In this document: positions 53,026-63,600 of the stretch, in pieces
Position numbering within the stretch: position 1 is the stretch's first letter
Layout: each line of letters opens with the position of its first letter
From: Eutreptiella sp. 'Long Island Sound 2002'
Lineage: Eukaryota; Euglenozoa; Euglenophyceae; Eutreptiales; Eutreptiaceae
Assembly (NCBI GenBank): GCA_964036045.1
Contig: OZ038385.1
Coordinates: 42,430,765-42,494,764, forward strand
Direction: 5' to 3'
Length of the DNA: 64,000 nt
Position numbers and translations under genes: made by a program
Notes under the pieces: model-generated
The model's input: the letters and a program-made list of their open reading frames with translations, nothing else
Told to the model about the DNA's origin: nothing
The model's database searches: none

Positions 53026-53663
53026 TCACGATTTGGACTGCCCCCCCCCGACTCCCCCTCCCCCTCCGGTTTGATTCCCATTTTTTGTGCAGACTACGTC
53101 GTGTGGTTGTTCGCTTCTGGGCGATCCTCTACACTGACCGGATTTTCTACCCCCCCCCCCCCGAATTCGTTTTAGGGACATAAGGTGGTCTACGTCGTCC
53201 AATGTGTTTAGCACTGGATGATGTGGTCCTCTGTGTGTGACAGCGCAGAGGATCCGAAATGGAGGTGTTGCAAGGGACTGTGGCGCCGTGGGCGATGGGT
53301 CCTCCATGTCAGTCTCTGCCGGGATGATCGACGTGCGATGGAAGTGACGCGGGAACTGATCGGTTGACCTCAGGATTCCTGGTGCAATTATGCTATCAGT
53401 CGTGTCGAGCGCACTCATGAAGGCGGTCCAGCCCGGACCCCAGTGGCCCACCCTCGAGAGGATTGAAGAGTCTCCAAACGTCGCCCCACCAGCGTGAGGC
53501 TTCGTGGCTGCCCTCCACAAAGTTTCCGCAGCAGTTGCGGTCTGTGAACCTCATCTCCTGGCCACCTCTGGTGGGAATTGTTCATCCGAAGCCGTTGTCT
53601 GCAGCCTTTTTTTTTTTGTTGCATTTGCCCTTCTTTGTTAGGGCCCATTTCTCTGGCGGGCAT
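53026..53663 (-). pseudogene. Weak minus-strand ORF with a frame change
   Basis: Two overlapping minus-strand frames (53663 to 53415 and 53520 to 53026) read as one coding-like product if shifted near 53460 (QLLRKLCGGQPRSLTLVGRR then GHWGPGWTAFMSALDTTDSI). No domain recognised. Confidence 0.25.
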
Positions 53664-53929
53664 TCATAATGTGCCAACGCAGAGCAAATGCGCAGTTATT
53701 CTGGGGTTTCTCAATTTTTCGTCTGATGCGCCAATATTTCGTTCCGCAGTGGGGGGGGGTATGTGTATACTTTTTGAAATCTGTGAGAGGCCATTTCAGA
53801 ATTGTATGGGTTGGGGGGGGGGGGGTAGGTGGTCACAGTTTTCAGCACCACGGCTGCAAAGCCGGCACGCAAGCATGCACTTAACATTTCACACACGATT
53901 ATTGCGAATCGTCGGTTGCATTGTCTTTT

Positions 53930-54716
53930 TCAGGCAGGCAGACACCACCATGCGTATTGTTGGGAACATATTTTTTCAGCTTTTGCCAATCCTGCAGCCT
54001 GCGGCTCTGCACTGGTACCCACCCTGTATTCAGAGGCGTTGCCCACAGACCATCCGTTGTGAGGTCGACATTCCGTTGCTTCGTCAACCTCACCTTGCAC
54101 CACTGAATGGACTCGCTGTACCCTGATCATCCACACAAAACCAGGATGAGGGGAGGCGTTGCCCTCATTAGGGGTGCTACCAAACTCCAACCACTTGATG
54201 TTGTGGTGCATCGGGGGAAGCAACAGCACGTTGTGTGAATTTGTATGCGGACATGGTGGCTGCCTGTTGACAAATAGAGGCAGCAAGCAACGCAGGCACC
54301 GTCCAAAACGGACAAAAATCTCAAACATACTGTCAGTACAACATGCAGACCCAGGGTGTTCGAAATAGCCATTTTCAAGGGCTTTCCGAATATACCCCAC
54401 ATCCCCCCCGCCCTTTTGGGACACTCAGCGGGCACAAATGAGGCAACCATGCCACCGACCCCTCAAAGCGCTCCGTGTTGGCATGAAACCCGACGTCCCC
54501 GAGAGATATGCCGTCCGGGGGCGTCGCCTGGCCAGTGCCTGGAGGGTAAACAGAGACGGGCGGGTCGGTCCTCCACCGCACCCAGCAGGCTCCGTAGGGG
54601 ATGAGCTTGACTTGCAGAGGTTCTCCCCGGTGCAGTGCATGAAAATCAGAGGTACCCCTGGCCCTCCGGTACAAGCGCACGCACCTCCGCGGCACACGGC
54701 AGCGAAGGAAGCCATG
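53930..54716 (-). pseudogene. Minus-strand ORF pair joined at a G run, divergent from 54719
   Basis: Frame 1 (54695 to 54375) contains FHALHRGEPLQVKLIPYGAC; frame 2 (54424 to 53930) contains DVGYIRKALENGYFEHPGSA and KWLEFGSTPNEGNASPHPGF. They meet in a G7 run at about 54404, where one base would join them into a product of about 260 residues. The 5' end is close to the start of the divergent gene at 54719. No family recognised. Confidence 0.3.
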
Positions 54717-54718
54717 GC

Positions 54719-56047
54719 ATGCCCTTGAGCTGCATCTCGCGGTTGGGGAAATCCCTCTCCGTTCTGGGCATTTCGCACCTCCATTTCTCTTCAGACGCCT
54801 CCCGAACTACCAAAGCAGAGGGTCCTGTGCCCCCAACCCAGGGCAGCAGTGCTGCGGGCCTTCGGGAGGCGCAGGCCCTGGTGGAGGAATGCCGGGCCTC
54901 TCTGGACGATCTGAACAACGCCATTCAGGAGGACCACAGAATTGCAGCGAAATTCGCGTGGAAACGACTCGGCACGGCGAATCAACGCCTCAACGTTGGA
55001 ACTTACGACACGATCGAGGCCGTCAAGAATTTCCGCCGGGATTTGGACTTGCATTTCCCGGCATTTTCGCGGACATTTTATCAGGTGTCGAAAATCGAAG
55101 AGCAGGTACGGGAGGTGGAGGGCGCATGTAAGGAGCAGTCGCTGGACGCGGCAATGTGGGCCCTGGAGTACTTGGAAAAAATGAGTGCAGAAACCACAGC
55201 AGGCAAGTATGCCCGCTGCATGGAAGTGATGGGGCTCACAGTGGATGTTTGTAGATTGAAGCAGGATGTCGAACATCTGCGCTGTAGTACCGACGACTGC
55301 AAAGCAGTGGCCACCGCCGGTGACGAGCCGCACGCCGACGACCGCAAAGCAGTGACCACCGCCAGTGATGAGCCGCACGGCGACAACCGCAAAGCAGTGG
55401 CCACCGGTGGTGACGAGCCGTCGCGTCCGGAGCCTTCGGTCCTCGCCGTCGTGACAAACAAGGGGTATGGAAAAGCGCTGTCAAGGTTGAAACAGAAATG
55501 GAAAGCCGTGAAAAACACTTCGGGGTCCGGACCGGAGGTTGAAAAGCTGTTTAAAGATCTGAAAGATTTCAGCGCCGCCTTGGAAGCGAAGCCCCCTGGC
55601 AAGCAGGAGCTCGAAGATATCGTGACGGAAGTGGTGAAGGGGATCAGCATGCGGGTGATAGAGTATCACGCCCAGCCCATAGCCGATGCGATGCTGACGG
55701 TGTTGCTCCAACTCTGGACAGAATACCCCACGACGAGGGAGAGCATCCGGGAAGCCGTCGTGCTCCAGGGCAACAGCAAATCCAAAAGGCCAACGTTGCG
55801 ACCCATCATCAATTTGTTGCACAACAGGTCCCCACACGACGTAGACAGAGCAGTAGACTTCCTCCGGTTGCTTGTCAGTGAGAAGAAGTCTGACGAGAAG
55901 CTGCTGATCTCCTGCCAATGGGGGCGCCTCTGGCAACTGTGGCTCAATCCTGTGAAGTCCCTGACCTTTGCAAAACAGGTCCGCCCTTGTGAATCGCGCT
56001 TGGGAGACGCCCCATTTGTGCCTGGCGACCGTGCGGGTTTGCTTTGA
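54719..56047 (+). CDS. Helical protein of unknown function, possible organelle-targeted N-terminus
   Basis: ATG 54719 gives 442 residues if unspliced. Residues 1-28 (MPLSCISRLGKSLSVLGISH and following) are Ser/Arg-rich without acids, as in mitochondrial presequences; this is inference. The rest is almost all amphipathic helix (LVEECRASLDDLNNAIQEDH; LQLWTEYPTTRESIREAVVL; VDRAVDFLRLLVSEKKSDEK). A 15-residue unit (D-[DN]-x-KAV-[AT]-TA-x-DEP) is repeated three times at 55292-55426. AACAG-GTCCGC at 55979 is a possible donor, so the gene may continue into the exons at 57.3-59.2 kb. No domain recognised. Confidence 0.55.
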   Translation: MPLSCISRLGKSLSVLGISHLHFSSDASRTTKAEGPVPPTQGSSAAGLREAQALVEECRASLDDLNNAIQEDHRIAAKFAWKRLGTANQRLNVGTYDTIEAVKNFRRDLDLHFPAFSRTFYQVSKIEEQVREVEGACKEQSLDAAMWALEYLEKMSAETTAGKYARCMEVMGLTVDVCRLKQDVEHLRCSTDDCKAVATAGDEPHADDRKAVTTASDEPHGDNRKAVATGGDEPSRPEPSVLAVVTNKGYGKALSRLKQKWKAVKNTSGSGPEVEKLFKDLKDFSAALEAKPPGKQELEDIVTEVVKGISMRVIEYHAQPIADAMLTVLLQLWTEYPTTRESIREAVVLQGNSKSKRPTLRPIINLLHNRSPHDVDRAVDFLRLLVSEKKSDEKLLISCQWGRLWQLWLNPVKSLTFAKQVRPCESRLGDAPFVPGDRAGLL

Positions 56048-57274
56048 GGCCCCCGTGTCAGTTCGCGGGAGGGCGCGTTCATTGAACCCCCGGACTGACC
56101 TCCGACGCGCCGGCGCGGGGCCGCATGGGGGGGGGGAAGGTCCCCTGGAGCCCTTTTCCAGACCCACGGGGGCTGCTCCGGGTCGGGACCTGATCCCAAA
56201 GGGAGGGGGGGGGTACCCCCCCCCCCCTCTACAGACCCCAAAATGGTTGTACAGAACAATGGGTTTTGTGGGCGCCGGAGATTTTGTTTTAGGTACACGG
56301 CAGGGGGACATTTTTTTGTTTGACCCGATGTGTCTGTACTCAAAATACTCAGAATTTTGTGGAGAATTCAAAAATGGATGAAAAACACAACAAAGGATTA
56401 TGACCCCGACCCGGAGGCCGGGTCGGACCTTGGCTGATGGGAGGGACCTTGGCTGATGGGAGCCTGAGTTGATGGACAAATTTTTTTTGGAAAAATTTTT
56501 TACCCCAGTTTTATATATTCAAAATGATCAGCGTGTCATGGGGATCATTTTGAGGTATGCATGTTGGGATACCCCCCCCGCAGGGGAGCGGCTTGGGGGG
56601 AGGTGCCGCCCCCCTGCAACCTCCAAAACGGCTGCACACCCCTCGGGGTCACACATTGGCTGGCGGCAGCCCCCGTGTTCCAGACCGACCCCCCCCCCCC
56701 CTGTGTATTGCGCTCGAAGGGGCCCTTGGGGTACAAAAAGCCCGGAATGACCGGGGGTGAGACTCGGGCGTGGGAATCGATTCAGCACCGCTTGTGCCCG
56801 GCGCTGGGGACCCCGCGAAAATATCGTGTGTTGGGTGGCAATCAGAGGAAATAGGCGACACGAAGAGGGGGTGGGGGTCCAGAGATTGCGTCAGGCTACT
56901 TCTGTTGTCTCAGCGGAAGGCACCTGCCGTCCGTTGCCTTGCAGCTTTGTGCCTCCGCAGGGTCGGGTCTGTGACGCCATCCGCGTGCGATGGCGGGGGA
57001 GCTTCGGGCAGAATCAGCCCTGTACCAGTGTGCCACTCAGTAAGATCCGCTCTTGGTACATCTGACACTCAGTAGGAACCGGCCGGGGCCGTGTCCGACT
57101 CGGTAGGATCGTGAGGCCCGGCACACAACTGAAAGAAAAGAGGCCTCGGTGCTTCGAGCCCTGCCCATCGCGCGTCTCCTTCCTCAGGCCGCGGACACAG
57201 TGGCTGGGGTTGCCCCTGGTGGTGAGTGGGGTGTTCAAGAGTCGCCGTGGACCGTTGTTCGGAATTCCGGTGTC
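56048..57274. other. Non-coding, C/G-rich
   Basis: Two C-run/G-run blocks (56200-56235 and 56570-56700), a 15-bp tandem duplication of GGGACCTTGGCTGATGG (56431 and 56446), and AGTAGGAACCGG/GTAGGATCGTG short repeats near 57070-57110. CTTCCTCAG at 57179-57187 followed by a GTGAGTGG at 57211 could be a 33-bp microexon. Confidence 0.35.
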
Positions 57275-57710
57275 ATGAAGAAGTTGGATATGCTGCTGTT
57301 CGGCACCCTTCGCTCTGGCGAGGCGTTCCACGATGAAGCAGTGGACAGATTGGACGAGCTGTGCGATTCCTTGTATTTTCTTGGCGGTGAGCAGCCTGAG
57401 GATTGCATGGCTCATTTTTGTGACCGGATCCAGGGGCTGCTGGGCAGACTAACCAAGCCTTTGGGGCCCGAGTCTGAGAGGCTCAGCAAGTTGATTCTGC
57501 AAGCTTTGCAGTCCAGCGACCTGGACCCCTCCTTCCAGCGTTTTGTCAGCATGAAATTGCTGGCGAATGAGGCTCAGTTTGACGCCGACACGCAGCTGTG
57601 GCTCCGTCCGGAGCTCCTGAAGTGGGTCAAGGCTTCACTGGATTCCATTCCCGATTGCTCCGTTGCAATGGCGAGCATCCAAGAGTCATTGGGCAACATG
57701 CTGCGTGCAG
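57275..57710 (+). CDS. Exon of a helical protein, unknown
   Basis: From ATG 57275 (MKKLDMLLFGTLRSGEAF) the frame is coding-like through DRIQGLLGRLTKPLGPESER and WLRPELLKWVKASLDSIPDC, ending at donor GTGCAG-GTCCCC (57710). Style matches the 54.7-kb ORF and the 58.8-kb exon, so they may be one gene. Confidence 0.45.
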
Positions 57711-57899
57711 GTCCCCTCCATGATTCATGGTGCCCATGCAGACATGGTGGTATTAGATTCGCACCCCCCCCCCCTCTTCCCCCTTTGCGCAAGCTCCGCC
57801 CAGGGCAGGGGAAACCCATGGTGAGACGGTGATCCCATGGTTTGTGCCAGACGGAGGTCCTTCTTTGCTGCCATCTTCGGGGCTGCTGCCATCACTGCA

Positions 57900-58340
57900 G
57901 CTGTGTACCAGCGCCAACGGACAATGCCAAAGACCTCTTTGAAGCCAACCAGGCAGTTGGATTTGTTTGCTGCTTTCCAGTCACCTTCTGCCGCAAAGCA
58001 AAAGCAGGTTGTGGAGCACACCGGCATCAAGCTAGCTTTGCTGTGGTTCCGGGGGTGGCCCAAGGCTCAACAGGAGTGGCCTCCAAAAAACAGAATGAAC
58101 TTCTACAACAAAGCCCAAGCAGACCTTTCCCCTCAGGTTCTGAAAATTTTCAGCATTGGGTCAAATTTGGTCATGACGTTTTGCAGCCAAGTCTGCCACA
58201 TTGCGCAGCAACACCCTGTGTCAGTTTGCTCAACATTTGCAGCAATATGGTTGTGCCTGAGGTCAAGTCCCTTGATGTGGTTGCAGCAGTGCTGCATTTT
58301 GCATCCTGTCCACTGAGTGAAGCATCTCAATGTATGAAAA
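57900..58340 (+). CDS. Probable exon or exons of the same helical gene
   Basis: One frame reads DNAKDLFEANQAV, SKKQNELLQQSPS, then ENFQHWVKFGHDVLQPSL and VPEVKSLDVVAAVLHFASCP to TGA 58421. A second frame is also coding-like at 57900-58135 (LKPTRQLDLFAAFQSPSAAK). Splice boundaries cannot be settled. Confidence 0.35.
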
Positions 58341-58805
58341 TGTTTGCATTGCTAGTGATATTCTTGCTCTTTCCCGGTCACCCTGATGTATGTGTTCTCA
58401 GTCAGCTTCAAATTGCTGTGTGATTGTCCTCCGCTGCGGGTGTCCTTACTGCTCTGTGCTCAATACAGTACCATTCCTCGGTACCATTACTCCGGGGGGG
58501 TTGGCCTCCGCCCGCCCCCCCCCCCTTTATTCGCATCCCTGATCTGGACTGTATTCGCCGAACACACATTTGCGAGTATGTTCGCAAATTGTGTTGTGCA
58601 GTCATCCCTGGTTGCACTTAAGACGGTATACCACAGAAACCTGATCGCGGGAGGGAGGGTGCTTTAGAAGCTCCCCCCAAAAGTTGTCAAAGCACTTTGA
58701 AGGACCTTTTGGAAAGCCCATTCTACCGTGGCACTTGAGGTTGGTTGGATGGATCTGTTTTCCGGGACGCGGCTCTTTTGGGTATGTGATTTACTCGTGC
58801 CGCAG

Positions 58806-59167
58806 GTGATGACCGTTCCGTGGTGCTGGTTGCAAAGCTGCTGCATCAGTACACCGCCAGCAATAGAACTGCGAAAGATCATTTTGAAGCGGATACTCTG
58901 CCTCAATTGTTGTGGTTCCAACGGCAATTCGCTTCCAGCGACGCTCTTTGTTCAGAAGAGGCCACTCAGCCATCCTTTGTCGACTGCCTGCGTCATTTCT
59001 TGGATGTCTGTGAGAGTCCGAACAGTCCAGTGGAGCAGTTGCTGGATTGGTACTTGAACAGCGAAAACGCTCTGTGCCTTGAACGATTGGGGCGAATAGT
59101 GGCTCGCGAGGGATCCCTACAACTTTGGGTCACCCGGCAGTGTCCCGGAGCCAATAAACTCATGAAG
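58806..59167 (+). CDS. Exon of a helical protein, unknown
   Basis: Acceptor CTCGTGCCGCAG before 58806, donor ATGAAG-GTGTGT after 59167. Encodes DDRSVVLVAKLLHQYTASNR, TLPQLLWFQRQFASSDALCS and VEQLLDWYLNSENALCLERL. Charged, Leu-rich helices as in repeat scaffolds; no family recognised. Confidence 0.5.
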
Positions 59168-59667
59168 GTGTGTACAGACGTGTGCTTTGCGCAGGCACGC
59201 ACGCCACATGTTGCCGTGCAAGCCGGGGCGGCTGAGCCTTCGAGAGGGTGGGGTTCCTGGAATCACCCGTTTTCGACAAAAATGAGCTGCTGCAAGCGTC
59301 CGACTTCAGTAGTGCTATGGGCTGCTCGTGCAACCTTCCAATCAGCATCTTTGGTTTGAGAGCTGGCCTTTTTCTGGTCCTGAGATCCACGGAACTTTGC
59401 TTCTGTGGGGAGTGCTTTGCATCTGTACAAAGCGCTCCTCCGTATGGCAAGTCTGAACCATATGAGCGTCCTAACGCAGAGGTAGAGCTTATTCAAAGGC
59501 CGCAGCACGGGGCAGGACTTCCGCACGACGCTTGTGCGCTGCCTCCAGCGGCCAGCTGGACTAGCTGGCATGCACCGGGCTGCTTGTGGTGTCCTAATTC
59601 CCTGGAGATGCCCCTTCTGCAGATGTTAGTCATGTGCCTGTCACGGGCGCCATACCGCCCTATTCTG

Positions 59668-59775
59668 GGGTCATTCGCGTAGCATACCCCAGTAGGTGAT
59701 CCCGATGTCCAACCCCTTGTAAAATCATCATTTTGGCAGACAAAATGATCCCCCAATGAATTTTTTGATTTGAAA
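59668..59775 (+). repeat. Dispersed 110-bp repeat, copy 2
   Basis: GGGGTCATTCGCGTAGCATA, ATGTCCAACCCCTTGTAAAA and ATCCCCCAATGAATTTTTTG. Lies just left of EET member 2; copy 3 lies just right of it in the same orientation. Confidence 0.8.
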
Positions 59776-61120
59776 CCCCCTCCCCGCCCCCCGTTCCCGG
59801 ACGCCACGTGTGGCTCCGTGTGGCCCCAGCAGCTGCGTGCTCCGGCCCGGATCCGTCCGGCGGGGGGCAAACACTTTCTGATGGGCTATTTCACCCGCCT
59901 GCCGGACGCGGAGCAGGCACTGCTTCCATACGCGCGCCGCCCCCGGCGGGTGTACCCTTGGCGGCACCGCAGGCGCACCACGGGCTCAGACAGGGCCGGG
60001 GCACGGTGGGGGCCCGCGGCGCTGTCATGTGACCAGTGCCGACGCATGCGGTATGGCATCCGTTGATGTTGCTGTGCCGGCCATGCAGGCCATGAGCGAC
60101 ATAGCGCCGCAGCGGCCGGATGCCCCCCCATCCAACCACGAAGAGGACCAGGGCAGCGCGTTCTAGCTCCGCATGAACGGCAAGCGGGGGCACAAGCGCC
60201 TCAGGTTAGGGTGTTCGCCGCCGGCGGCGGAAGCGCTGCCCCCCCCCGACACGGCTGCGGGTACAGCAGCGCACTGCCGCGCCCAAGACTTGGAGGAGGC
60301 TGGGCCGTTGGCTGACGGCGACCAACCGCCACAGTGGCGGATACGTGTGAACGCGAGTGGTGCGCGCAACAGCCCTGCCCTGCCCATGGGAGAGAACGCC
60401 CCCCTAGGGTCGCCGCCCCCCCCCCCCCCCCAGCCGACGCTACTGCCGATGGCGGCGCCGCATTGCATCCCCCCCCGCCCCCGCCCCCCCCCCCCCTGCC
60501 CTCCCCTGCCCTCGGCGTCGTCGGGCCACCCCATACCATCCGGGCTGCGACCTAGCCAACAAGCAGCCCCCCAAGCCGGGGAGGACGGCGCAGCGGTTTC
60601 GCTGCTATGCACAAATCCTCCGACAAGGGCGGCGGGGTTCCTTGCTGCCGGGAGTATTTTCGCGTATCTCGCAGGCGCTATCCGGGAGCCGCCCATTGGA
60701 GCCCCCCCCCCCCTCCCCAGTGACCTAGAGCTGCCCCCCCCCCCCCTTGCCTCAAAGGGGGCGTCTCCCTCATCCTCCCCCTCATCCGCATCCTCTTCAG
60801 CTGCGGTGCCAGTTGCATCGCGGCATCCAAGCCACCCCGTTGGTCAACGCAGGGCGGCAGGACAGTTTGCAGGCCCCAGGACAGTTTGCAGGCCCCAGGC
60901 TGACCCTCTCGGGGAGGGCATCAAGTAGTGAAGGGCAGCTAGACCAGCTCCATACGAGCGTGAGCACGGAAGAGACCTAGTCCCAACCAGCTCATCCCTC
61001 TCGGCCGCCGTGCTCCGAAGGTGGGGGCCCTCCATGGCGAGAGGAGGCGCCCAAACTCTGATCGGCCCCCTCCCACCGCCCCTCTACCTCTATGCGGTGG
61101 CCTGCAGACATTAAAAGGAG
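59776..61120 (+). mobile_element. EET family, member 2
   Basis: Pro-rich coding sequence followed by a 3' region homologous to the 812-bp insertion at 43.9 kb: both end ...EET-TAG and then share CGGAAGAGAC, CTCATCCCTCT/CTCGTCCCTCT, CTGATCGGCCCCCTCCC, CCTCTACCTCT and a terminal ATTAAAAGG/AGTAAAAGC. Coding pieces: 59770-60066 (Arg-rich), 60053-60928 and a last frame 60747-60980. Frame 60053 runs through TAG 60171. Poly-C runs (60418, 60484, 60736) make the frame uncertain; C-terminal homology fixes the last one. It is bracketed by direct copies of the 110-bp repeat (59668-59775 and 61231-61337). Confidence 0.5.
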
Positions 61121-61230
61121 TTGTACCCAAAATTGTTGTTGTTTGAGTTATTTAGTGTCACCCTGACAAATCACCTCGAAGAGAGGTTGTTAGATCAAGC
61201 GCAGGCGCGGGTGTCATATACCCCCCTTTT

Positions 61231-61337
61231 TTGGGGTCATTCGCGTAGCATACCCCAAGGCATGATATTGGATGTCCAACCCCTTGTAAAATCATTATTT
61301 TGCCCAGTAAGACCATCCCCCAATGGATTTTTCGATT
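61231..61337 (+). repeat. Dispersed 110-bp repeat, copy 3
   Basis: Same landmarks as copy 2, same orientation. An 18-bp inverted piece of the SINE tail (CACCTCGAAGAGAGGTTG) lies at 61171-61188, just upstream. Confidence 0.8.
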
Positions 61338-61449
61338 TTGAGGCCTCTACCCCCTAAAACTGGATATCACTTTTTTGGGGGGTGGGGGGGTGGGGGTGTT
61401 GGGGGGGGGGGGTCAAAAGTTTTTGCTTAATAGGCTACAAGCAGTGGGG

Positions 61450-61799
61450 ACGCACAGTCCTGTTACCACGGCCAGCGGTCCAATGGTAACGCAGCCGATG
61501 TGCAGGCGTCGGTTCGAATCCTGGTCTGGTGAATTTTAGCGCCGCCGCTGGCGGCGGCGGCGCAAATGTGGCAAGACTGGGGTTCGGACCGCCGACCAGC
61601 TGGTACCGGTCGGCTGCTTTACCACTCGGCTAGGCTTGGGTTGCAATACAGGGCCTCCCTGCTGCTTGGGGCCGCATCTGCCACTGACAAAAAACCCAAA
61701 CTGTGTGTATCTGACTGACTGCCTGCTTGCTGGCTCAGGGACTGATTGGCTGACTGTCAACCTCTCTTCGAGGTGCACTGCCGAAGGCAATAGAATTTT
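61450..61799 (+). mobile_element. SINE with two convergent tRNA-like heads, copy B
   Basis: Full-length partner of copy A. + strand boxes GGTCCAATGGTAACGC and GGTTCGAATCC; - strand boxes TAGCCGAGTGGTAAAGC (61632-61616) and GGTCCGAACCC (61590-61580), better preserved than in copy A. The heads are separated by a GCCGCCGCTGGCGGCGGCGGC palindrome-like block (61539 on). The body (TGCTGCTTGGGGCCGCATCT onward) and the tail with hairpin 61779-61789 are almost identical to copy A. Confidence 0.8.
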
Positions 61800-62375
61800 C
61801 AAAATTCGACTTTTTCCGAAATCCTACGGCGCTACAATTGACCTGTAGGCAACGTCTCCCGATTAGCTGGCTCGGCGGTAACGTGTGACTCTCTGGGGAC
61901 ATCATGTTGTGGGTTTGAACTCGACTGGCACCACATGCTGGCGGCTGCAGTGGGGGTCCTGTCCACGCCAAGGCACACAAGGCATGCACAGGGCATGGCG
62001 CTCTGGGTGGCACTGCTTGAAAGGCGAACGGACAGATTGTTGCTGGTTCGGGGAGCCAAAACATTGTCAATCCCAAGAGGCACCAAGGGCACCCCTGCAT
62101 AGAGACAGGCATATTCAGAGCCCGACACATTTGCCATCCTGGGGCACACGTCTAGTCAGTACAACCAGCTCGGGGTACAGCACAGCGGAGCGTGACAGAG
62201 CCTTAGGGCAGGGGGGGGGGGGGGGGGGCAACCCCCCGGTTTGACGCACGACCCCCCCTCAAAGGAGGCCTGGGCTGCTGCAAGTGTGCACAGAGGGCAA
62301 TCAGCACCAAGCGCAAGAAGAAGATGAGCAGTGGCCTACAAGGCCGTAGGTATGCCCCCCTGCGTCCAACGAACA
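61800..62375. other. No supported gene
   Basis: Unique sequence with a 19-base G run at 62209 and a following CCCCCC run. ORFs on both strands lack motifs. Confidence 0.4.
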
Positions 62376-62915
62376 CCGTGTCCAATGAACACTTCCCGTT
62401 TGGACCATATTTTTTGAGAACCTAATTAATTAGGTACTTGATTAGGTACTGGACTTCAGAACCGAGGTTTCAGGCTAAAGGATTGGGGAAATGAGGGGCT
62501 ATTGTGCTGTACTTTGTAGTAATGGTGGGCAAAATTGAAAAGCAAGATGTGAGGGAATGGTGTCCCTCCACTACAAGACCTCTATTGCCCACCATGACTG
62601 ATTCTCTACTTGCACTTGGCCGGGAGGTGTTGTACAAGCGGTACCACACTGGAGAGGTTGTAGAAGCCACCATTCCTGGGCATTCCACTCAAGGAGATGA
62701 CTTTGCTCGCCTCAAGTACGCCAGAATTGGGCGTGACCATGAGAACCCATCAGCCTCTCTCAGTGCTGTGCAGTTCTATTTGCGCTCACCTTCACTTATG
62801 TCATCAACATTGTCGGAGGTTTCACTAGATTGTTGCGCGCACCGAACACTGTGTCCAACGAACACTACCCGTTCGGACCATATTTTTTGAGGACGCAATT
62901 GTTCGTTGGACACGG
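62376..62915 (+). mobile_element. MITE-like element with 16-bp inverted termini
   Basis: CCGTGTCCAATGAACA (62376-62391) and TGTTCGTTGGACACGG (62900-62915) are inverted repeats with 15 of 16 matching. A direct copy of the left 43 bp (62376-62418) occurs at 62849-62891. Enclosed is an ORF (next entry). No transposase, so non-autonomous. Confidence 0.5.
62522..62890 (+). CDS. ORF inside the MITE-like element
   Basis: ATG 62522 opens MVGKIEKQDVREWCPS; a compact coding-like part follows (LGREVLYKRYHTGEVVEATI then GDDFARLKYARIGRDHENPS), resembling a small beta-rich chromo/Tudor-type fold by eye only. The C-terminus runs into the terminal repeat and stops at TGA 62888. Function unknown. Confidence 0.35.
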   Translation: MVGKIEKQDVREWCPSTTRPLLPTMTDSLLALGREVLYKRYHTGEVVEATIPGHSTQGDDFARLKYARIGRDHENPSASLSAVQFYLRSPSLMSSTLSEVSLDCCAHRTLCPTNTTRSDHIF

Positions 62916-63016
62916 GGGGGGGGGGCTTTCTCACAAAGTATGAGACAAGATAATGCCCGTGGGGAGGACACCCACAAGGCACAAGGCACCCCCCCCCCCC
63001 CCGACCTAAAAGTGGG

Positions 63017-63286
63017 TTGGAGGCCCGTGGAGGGGACACGGGGCGAGTTCAGGGGGGCGAGGGATCCATAAAGACAGAGAAGCAACCCGATGGATACTTC
63101 CGGTGTGACACATTCGTTCAAGTTTTGTGGGAAAACCCTCCGTTTGAATGTGGACGGCTGACGTTATGCCGGCCTATCGGCTGTCCGCTAGATCGCGCCC
63201 CAGCCCTTTTCTGCGTTGAGGGGACTCGCCGGCAGACATTCTACTATGCCGCTGTTGTTGTAGATCAGCTCGGTTTTTGTCACTAG
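63017..63286 (+). CDS. Exon-like ORF, unknown
   Basis: Frame reads IKTEKQPDGYFRCDTFVQVL, FECGRLTLCRPIGCPLD and TRRQTFYYAAVVVDQLGFCH to TAG 63284. Coding-like composition, no ATG, no domain. Confidence 0.3.
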   Translation: MEARGGDTGRVQGGEGSIKTEKQPDGYFRCDTFVQVLWENPPFECGRLTLCRPIGCPLDRAPALFCVEGTRRQTFYYAAVVVDQLGFCH

Positions 63287-63454
63287 GTTCGGGGTTGGGG
63301 GGCCGGGGGGTTGCTGCGGCACTTGCTTCAGGGTGACTAAAACACCAAACACACGGACACTGATGTATAAGCAAACAACCAAAACATGACCATGACCTTC
63401 AAAGGGGAAATCGGGTCAGCCATGCACTGGCAGGGCCACAAGCTGTCGTTATGT

Positions 63455-63600
63455 GGGTCCCCATGTGCCCAACTTCCTGTATTGCCACCAAATGATCACA
63501 CAAACCTATACCAAGGGCAACAAAAGGGTTTCAAAAAAGTCAACTTTTGAAAAAAATTACAGGCGACACTAAACAACACAAACAACAGCAATTTGGGGCA
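63455..63600 (-). repeat. Solo inverted copy of the 197-bp repeat
   Basis: In reverse complement: ...TTGAAACCCTTTTGTTGCCC, GATCATTTGGTGGCAATAC and ATGGGGACCC. More diverged than the copy at 21.3 kb. Confidence 0.7.
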
